64,000 nt of DNA. It comes from Bryobacterales bacterium (GTDB lineage Bacteria > Acidobacteriota > Terriglobia > Bryobacterales > Bryobacteraceae). Positions 59,501 to 64,000 of the stretch are shown here, one piece after another. The translations under genes were made by a program, and so were the position numbers. A model generated the notes under the pieces. It had not been told where the DNA came from. It saw only the letters and a program-made list of their open reading frames with translations, and did not search any database. Numbering within the stretch: position 1 is the stretch's first letter; every line of letters begins with the position of its first letter. The stretch spans positions 124,001-188,000 of the forward strand of contig JADLBD010000042.1 in assembly GCA_020847975.1 (NCBI GenBank), in the 5' to 3' direction.

Positions 59501-60005
59501 CAGTGTTCGCGATCGCTCCTTCGATGGCCTGCGCGTCGTGCGCACTGGCGGCGCAACGAAGCACAAAGGCGTCGCGATGTACGCGTTGGAGCGCGTAGGC
59601 GATTCCGGGAATTGGGGACATGGGGGACCTCTTGGGGACGTACCCAGTGAAGGTCCCCAAGATTCAAGTACTGATAACTCAGACGATTACAACCTCTTTG
59701 GGGACCTTGGGGACGTTGAAGGGGTTACTCCGCGTGTAGAGGGAGATTTCTCTCTATGTGCCGATGGACAAGAAAGAGACATACGCGCGCACGCGCGTAT
59801 TGAAGGTAGCAACAAGGTCCCCAACGTCCCCAAGGTCCCCAACACGTCCGCAAGTACTTGCACTCAAAGTGCGGATCACTTGGGGATGTTGGCGAGTGAC
59901 GTCCCCACAACTGCATCGGAGGTCCCCAAGACACGCAACCGGGCACGCGTGGATCTCGCCGATCTTCCGGATGGCAGCGTGCCGCCGAACGGAAAGCAGT
60001 CATGA
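56532..60005 (+). CDS. DNA primase-helicase (CHC2 zinc finger, TOPRIM, C-terminal ATPase-like)
   Basis: LFCDCPNH...QCWYCWGCGIGGDVLHFVEF; VIITEGVTDCISL, VYICQDNE; EAPTMGSGKGLLANLI...GRPIILLDNAND; GTG start overlapping helicase stop. Confidence 0.85.
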   Translation: MNGPPLDVHAYYRQVTDLDIGEITRELLGNRVTQESRQKLFCDCPNHASQSHRSLHVSLDEQCWYCWGCGIGGDVLHFVEFLQHGVVTRGQTGSMPESHRRARDFLAAKVGLPPLSKLASGNPETAEEAYQVTLRVRETLTAVAGAYHERLIANAEVLAWFKTKYGIADETIARLKIGFADNSEPSVARVLMDGPGAFTMRDLTATSAFRPTPQDGIVPFFDRRIVFPYWSRGQVVFMIGRRTPWTPDHDWEKSKYKKLAVRNERDHSHVGACIRNDILYNEDVLVTRPERVIITEGVTDCISLMERGFPVVSPVTVQIRDADWERLLPKLRGVKTVYICQDNEVSEAGTQGALKTARVLAEHGIATRVAVLPLGEKQRAAREKLAGLQEGSAEAETAMADAKIDVNEFFASGKTAADFEAILAAAETPLEMAIAKLDSSTPEEKLEPTLKPILQEVGRMGPFERERHLRLIQARCGRSKTPVSILRQQLKVVVLDDNTRRKHRSGKNRNRGSQTESAGGQPTLPKIQINDRQLREIVSDGWAAVHQANEHGADICPHTPFLFHRAGRLVRLVVGEAGPEIDEMDEDAVFGLLARTADWHRAGEDSIVETSPPRDAARDMLAYPDLHLPNLEGVISTPVFGHKGELIMSEGYHKEDRVWLSPDLGLELSTIPDKPATEEVTAARELLFDELLVDFPFVDTSDRAHAATAMILPFIRRLIDGPTPMHLIEAPTMGSGKGLLANLISIVATGAVCEARTLPESEDEVRKMVTAELMKGRPIILLDNANDRRQLYSSALASVLTSIRWTDRKLGQSAMASVPNSALWMMTANNPNLHLELTRRCIRLRIDPRVDRPWKRTSFKHPEIATWAKENRSALVAAILTLIRAWMIAGKPLDRARLGSFERWSAVMGGILSVAGIPGFLANLEQLYEAADVEGQAWREFTAAWWEAFRDGPKKVSELNQFCEDRELMLRLRGDGSARSQQTRLGSALGSVRDRSFDGLRVVRTGGATKHKGVAMYALERVGDSGNWGHGGPLGDVPSEGPQDSSTDNSDDYNLFGDLGDVEGVTPRVEGDFSLCADGQERDIRAHARIEGSNKVPNVPKVPNTSASTCTQSADHLGMLASDVPTTASEVPKTRNRARVDLADLPDGSVPPNGKQS
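59608..59935. repeat. iteron-like TTGGGGAC/GTCCCCAA repeats with nested palindromes (candidate origin)
   Basis: About 10 or more TTGGGGAC(C) units in both orientations; perfect 20-bp inverted repeat 59698-59717 / 59823-59842; ATACGCGCG-CA-CGCGCGTAT at 59781-59800. Confidence 0.75.
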
Positions 60006-60691
60006 GCGCGCAGCCTGCCGTCGTTTCCACCAGCACGCCGGCGCAGGGCCACCTGTTCGTCTCAACAGCTCTGGACACGTGGCTCACTGAAGACTCTGCG
60101 GCGTTCGCTCGCGACGTGCAGATCAATGACACTGTTTACCGGCGCCTTGATCCCGAGTATTACGCTTGGCTTCGATCCAGAATGATGTTGGCGAAAACAG
60201 CTGCCTGCGCCGGCCACATCGGAATCGATGCCTTTCACGGTTTGCGTCGCGGGTTCAATGCAGTCCACCACTGGGCTGTCGACCGCTTCGACGAACAAGC
60301 CTTGGTTGCCGCGACAAACGCCCTCGATGTGCGCGAGTACAAGCCGCCGGCCGCAGAGCAAGAGCCACAACCGCGTGCCGTCATGCCGGCGAGCCTGGAT
60401 CGAAACGCGGTCGTAGTGTCGCCTGAATCCGCCGCGCTCGTCGATGCGATTCGCGACGGTGCCATTGCTCTGGGCTGGACGTACGAGAGCCTCTATCAGA
60501 CTCGGGGTGCGACGCGCTTTCCGTTAGGAGACGACTACGGGCTGGTCTGCTACCTCAAGCCGGGCGATCGCATTGGAGAGGTGACCACGTATTCCATCGA
60601 GATCATCCGGCCGAACAACGTCTGCCAGCGATTCTATAGCCCGAACGTGGACCAGCCGTGGATCAAACACGTCGCCTGCAAAGAATCTTAA
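60002..60691 (+). CDS. hypothetical element protein
   Basis: 229 aa, ATGA-type overlap with primase stop. Confidence 0.6.
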   Translation: MSAQPAVVSTSTPAQGHLFVSTALDTWLTEDSAAFARDVQINDTVYRRLDPEYYAWLRSRMMLAKTAACAGHIGIDAFHGLRRGFNAVHHWAVDRFDEQALVAATNALDVREYKPPAAEQEPQPRAVMPASLDRNAVVVSPESAALVDAIRDGAIALGWTYESLYQTRGATRFPLGDDYGLVCYLKPGDRIGEVTTYSIEIIRPNNVCQRFYSPNVDQPWIKHVACKES

Positions 60692-60698
60692 TTTCCGA

Positions 60699-60742
60699 CC
60701 GGACGTTTTTCTGGCGTTTCGCGTATATTTCCAGTAAAGGCG
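60699..60742 (+). promoter_or_regulatory. promoter-like element, copy 2 of 44-bp conserved sequence
   Basis: ccggacgtttttctggcgtttcgcgtatatttccagtaaaggcg, intergenic, 35/44 match to 38585-38628. Confidence 0.45.
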
Positions 60743-60847
60743 CTGTTCGACAGGCGAGCGCAAGGCGCACCCTCCGATAGATTCCTCCCAAGCTGACCGA
60801 GAGACGGGACTCTCGCAAAACTCTCTCCCTTCCGTGTCGTACTCGAA

Positions 60848-61192
60848 GTGTCCCAAATGAACCAGGAGAAGCTGATCCCTTATTACGGGCCTGATGGCAG
60901 GTCGCTCGGCTTTCGCACTGTGGAAGCAGCGAAGCGCCTTCTTGCAGGCGGCTACGTGAGGCCCTCGTATGGGCGCAAGGGGCATTTGAAGGCAATCTGG
61001 TTGATTTGCGAAGACGGAAGCAACCCAGTGCAGGGGCACGCAAACACCGGCACTCACTACAGCTTCATCGAGGCACTTGAGCACGGTCGCTGCTGGAAGC
61101 TTCGGCGGTTGGATCGCAGCGATGAGGACGGCGTACCGTTCACGACTCGCGGCGTCTTTCTGCAAGTTGTGACGGATTGCCTGGTGAAGTGA
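60848..61192 (+). CDS. small hypothetical protein
   Basis: 114 aa, downstream of promoter-like element; alternative start at MNQEK (60857). Confidence 0.5.
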   Translation: MSQMNQEKLIPYYGPDGRSLGFRTVEAAKRLLAGGYVRPSYGRKGHLKAIWLICEDGSNPVQGHANTGTHYSFIEALEHGRCWKLRRLDRSDEDGVPFTTRGVFLQVVTDCLVK

Positions 61193-61207
61193 AGCAGCCG
61201 AGAAGCG

Positions 61208-61226
61208 ACTGCGGAAATTCCGCAGT
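61208..61226. repeat. ACTGCGGAAATTCCGCAGT palindrome, copy 2 (copy 1 at 50409-50427)
   Basis: Perfect 9-bp arms; GACTGCGGAAATTCCGCAGT is shared exactly by both loci. Confidence 0.75.
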
Positions 61227-61569
61227 GGTGATTGGGTGAGCGAAGCCACTGCCATCACACCCAGATGACTCGCCACATTGAGACTGGGCCAGTTGATCAG
61301 TTCATGCAAGAGCCACGGCGCAGAAGACTGCCCGGATCATCGCAGCAGGCATGCGGAGTCGACACGGGAGGCGTAAGTCGTAGCAATTGTGGGTCCTAGG
61401 TGGGGCCTCCAAGGCTCGGGTTAAAGGATGGCACAACCTCGGTAGCGTTTCAGGAATGAAACGGTTGTCGGTTGTCACCCGCGACGCGAGGGACGCCTTC
61501 TTTCAAGGGTTTGCGGGCGTCGCACGTTAGCGCCGTTGACCACCTGGTGGTCACAAGTGACATTTCATC

Positions 61570-61932
61570 GTGGCCAATGCTCCACATCTTGAAGCACGGT
61601 CGTTCGGCAAGATTGCCGTGCCGACGCCCGGCACGCCGGCCAGGCTGACATCGGATGCCAGTCTCCGCGTCGGGAGGCTCCGTTTCGCCGCCATGATCGG
61701 CGAGGTCGGACGGGTATTCCTCGGCGTGGCCGGGATGAACAAAGCAAATGGCGTTGGCGTGATCAAAGAGTTCTGGCCGACCGGCGCGGGCGGCGGAGTG
61801 GCAGATAAGTTCGTTGTCGAATCCTCGAACGGCGATCTGCTGCGGCCAGCGGACTACTACATCGACGCCAACACTGCCGGTGAGAGGTTGATCGTTTCCT
61901 ACTGGATCTGGGTCCCGAACTGGGCCAACTGA
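61570..61932 (+). CDS. hypothetical phage protein
   Basis: 120 aa, Gly/Val-rich, NGDLLRPADYYIDANTAGERLIVSYWIW; in collinear block. Confidence 0.5.
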   Translation: MANAPHLEARSFGKIAVPTPGTPARLTSDASLRVGRLRFAAMIGEVGRVFLGVAGMNKANGVGVIKEFWPTGAGGGVADKFVVESSNGDLLRPADYYIDANTAGERLIVSYWIWVPNWAN

Positions 61933-61948
61933 TCGCACGTGCCGGTGC

Positions 61949-62929
61949 ATGCGAGTGCTTCTGATTCAACTCGATGGGAAACTGCCCAACCTCGCACTCA
62001 TGCGGATCGCCTCCCACCACCGGCAACGTTGCGACACCTGCGAGCTTCGGTTCGGCGCTCAATTCGAGGTTGGGTTGTGGGATGACTTCGGAGCCATCTA
62101 CGGCTCAGCGATTTTCGTGAAGACCAGGCCGCTCGTGGCGAGGCTCTTCTCTGTCTATCCGAGGGCGATCGTTGGCGGTACCGGGTACGATGTTCGGTCC
62201 ACCGTGGAAAGCCACGGGATCACCACTCAGGATCTCGATTACTCGCTCTACCCGGCTTTCCGTCAGTCGATCGGATTCACGCAGCGCGGATGTCGGTTGC
62301 GTTGTCCTTTCTGTGTTGTCCCGGAGAAGGAAGGCCGAGTGAGGGCAGAGCGTACGGTTCACGAAATCTGGCGAGGCGATCCGTGGCCCCGAGAGCTGTT
62401 GCTCCTCGACAATGATTTCTTCGGTCAGCCTCACTGGCGGGACCGCATGCGTGAGCTCCGCGAAGGGCGCTTCAAGGTCTCGCTTAACCAAGGCATCAAT
62501 TGCCGCTGTTTGACCGAAGAAGCGGCGGAAGCCATCGCGTCCGTGGATTACCGCGACGATTCGATGCAGGTGAAGCGGATCTACACCGCGCGGGACAGCA
62601 AGGCCGATGAGACGCAGGTCTTCGCTGGGTTGGACCGATTGGTGAAGCACGGCGTGAAGCCGGACCACATCATGGTCTACATGCTCATCGGTTACTGGCC
62701 CGGTGAGACGCACGAGGATCGCGATTACCGGCGCAAGCGATTACGCGACTTTGGAGCGCGGCCGTATCCGATGCCGTATGTCCGAACTCTGGAGCTCGTG
62801 GGATTTCAGCGCTGGGTAGTGGGCGCGTATGACAAGCGGGTGCCCTGGCGGGATTGGTCAGCGAGTGCGTTCGAGCCTCGCAAACTGGGCAGCCCACAGC
62901 AAACTGAACTGCTTCCTCTCCTTCAGTGA
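61949..62929 (+). CDS. radical SAM protein, element-encoded
   Basis: FTQRGCRLRCPFCVVPEKEG (CxxxCxxC); N-terminal region resembling cobalamin-binding-type radical SAM proteins. Confidence 0.8.
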   Translation: MRVLLIQLDGKLPNLALMRIASHHRQRCDTCELRFGAQFEVGLWDDFGAIYGSAIFVKTRPLVARLFSVYPRAIVGGTGYDVRSTVESHGITTQDLDYSLYPAFRQSIGFTQRGCRLRCPFCVVPEKEGRVRAERTVHEIWRGDPWPRELLLLDNDFFGQPHWRDRMRELREGRFKVSLNQGINCRCLTEEAAEAIASVDYRDDSMQVKRIYTARDSKADETQVFAGLDRLVKHGVKPDHIMVYMLIGYWPGETHEDRDYRRKRLRDFGARPYPMPYVRTLELVGFQRWVVGAYDKRVPWRDWSASAFEPRKLGSPQQTELLPLLQ

Positions 62930-64000
62930 CGGACGTGCAAATCAAACCCGCGATGGCGAAGCGGATCGAACTATGGGCGGTTGATCGCCTGGTCCCGTAC
63001 ACGAAAAACGCGCGGACGCACTCGGACGCGCAGGTCGCACAAATCGCGGCGTCGATTGTGGAGTTCGGCTTCAATTCGCCGATCCTGATCGATTCCAACG
63101 CCGGCATCGTTGCTGGGCACGGGCGTTTGCTCGCGGCGAAGAAGCTCGGGCTGACTGAAGTGCCGGTGATCGTCCTCGATCACTTGACTGAGATCCAGCG
63201 CCGAGCCTACGTGCTTGCCGATAACAGGCTCGCAGAGTCCGCGGGCTGGAATGAAGATCTACTGACCGCGGAGTTGGCGGCACTCGAGGCCGAAGGATTC
63301 GAACTCGGCGTCATCGGCTTCACCGACGCTGAACTCGAAGGCATGCTGGCCGAAGCGGCGCCGGCACAGGAGGAGCCGGAAGCCCCAGAAGAGATCCCGG
63401 ATGCTCCGGCGGTCGCGGTCACCCAGCCTGGCGACCTGTGGGTGATCGGGCCTCACCGATTGCTGTGCGGCGACTGCCGCGACTCGTCCACAGTCGAGCG
63501 CCTTCTGGCAGGAGCGAAGGCGAACGTGGTGGTGACGTCGCCGCCGTATGCGACGCAGCGCGAGTACGACCCATCGAGTGGTTTTGAGCCGATCCCGCCG
63601 GAGAAGTATGCCGACTGGTACCGGGATGTGGCCGCCAACCTCCGAGCCGCGCTGGCCGAGGATGGATCGTACTTCCTCAACATCAAAGAGCACGCAGCCG
63701 AGGGCGAGCGCCACCTGTATGTGAAGGATCTCGTCATCGCCCACAAGCGGCAATGGGGCTGGCGATTCGTCGATGAATTCTGCTGGCGGAAAACAGACAA
63801 TGGCGTGCCGGGTGGTTGGAACAACCGTTTCAAGAATGCATTTGAGCCGGTCTTTCACTTCTGCGTGCAACCGACGATCAAGTTCCGGCCCAAGGCAGTC
63901 GGTCATGTTTCTGATGATTGCTTCGATTACTCGCCCGACAATCCGAAATCCACGTCGGGAAGCGGGCTGCTCGGCACCGGCCCGCGAGGCGCTGCGGCCG
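62926..64000 (+). CDS. ParB-like nuclease domain fused to DNA methyltransferase (runs off window)
   Basis: Open frame from GTG 62926 (overlaps previous TGA) to window end; LVPYTKNARTHSDAQVAQIAASIVEFGFNSPILID...GHGRLLAAKKLGL; DNA MTase PHRLLCGDCRDSSTVERLL...VVVTSPPYATQREYD. Missing from the ORF track because no stop lies in the window. Confidence 0.85.
   Translation, partial: MTDVQIKPAMAKRIELWAVDRLVPYTKNARTHSDAQVAQIAASIVEFGFNSPILIDSNAGIVAGHGRLLAAKKLGLTEVPVIVLDHLTEIQRRAYVLADNRLAESAGWNEDLLTAELAALEAEGFELGVIGFTDAELEGMLAEAAPAQEEPEAPEEIPDAPAVAVTQPGDLWVIGPHRLLCGDCRDSSTVERLLAGAKANVVVTSPPYATQREYDPSSGFEPIPPEKYADWYRDVAANLRAALAEDGSYFLNIKEHAAEGERHLYVKDLVIAHKRQWGWRFVDEFCWRKTDNGVPGGWNNRFKNAFEPVFHFCVQPTIKFRPKAVGHVSDDCFDYSPDNPKSTSGSGLLGTGPRGAAA

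Noticed and set aside
1-64000. tRNA or rRNA genes
   Set aside because: No convincing cloverleaf or rRNA signature noticed by eye; tRNAscan-SE/Infernal needed to exclude.

Overview
GC-rich bacterial window, probably Acidobacteriota judging by protein style (winged-helix/TolB-propeller fusions, huge IPT/RHS proteins, BACON-like repeats); taxonomy is inference. Layout: (i) ~1.2-11.1 kb, phage tail-tip and tail-fibre genes with a CBS-HEPN-like gene antisense beside them; (ii) ~11.6-25.0 kb, two divergent operons forming what looks like a non-canonical type VII/ESX-like system: three-module FtsK/EssC-like ATPase, three small W-x-D (WXG100-like) proteins and a ParB-tailed coiled-coil protein facing a Ser/Thr kinase-propeller, Zn-ribbon/FHA protein, NrdG-like radical SAM activase, Clp-type AAA+ ATPase and coiled-coil protein; (iii) ~25.6-38.3 kb, CadC/TolB-type regulator and giant IPT/RHS plus BACON/RHS secreted proteins; (iv) ~38.6-64 kb, a serine-recombinase element (DUF2924 + large serine recombinase) with a Gabija-like OLD nuclease/UvrD helicase pair, a PD-(D/E)XK protein, and a phage replication module (sigma-like, ParB-like proteins, RecB/Cas4-like nuclease, Sak4-like ATPase, DUF669, ERCC4 nuclease, RecD2-like helicase, primase-helicase, radical SAM, ParB-methyltransferase running off the end). 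The region (ii) cluster is the best candidate for an undescribed system. DNA-level signals include an iteron/palindrome-rich segment in the primase 3' end (candidate origin), a twice-occurring 20-bp near-palindrome, TCCTACCC operator-like repeats, and a leader/terminator element before the recombinase module. All calls are from reading the sequence and ORF translations; no database search was run.
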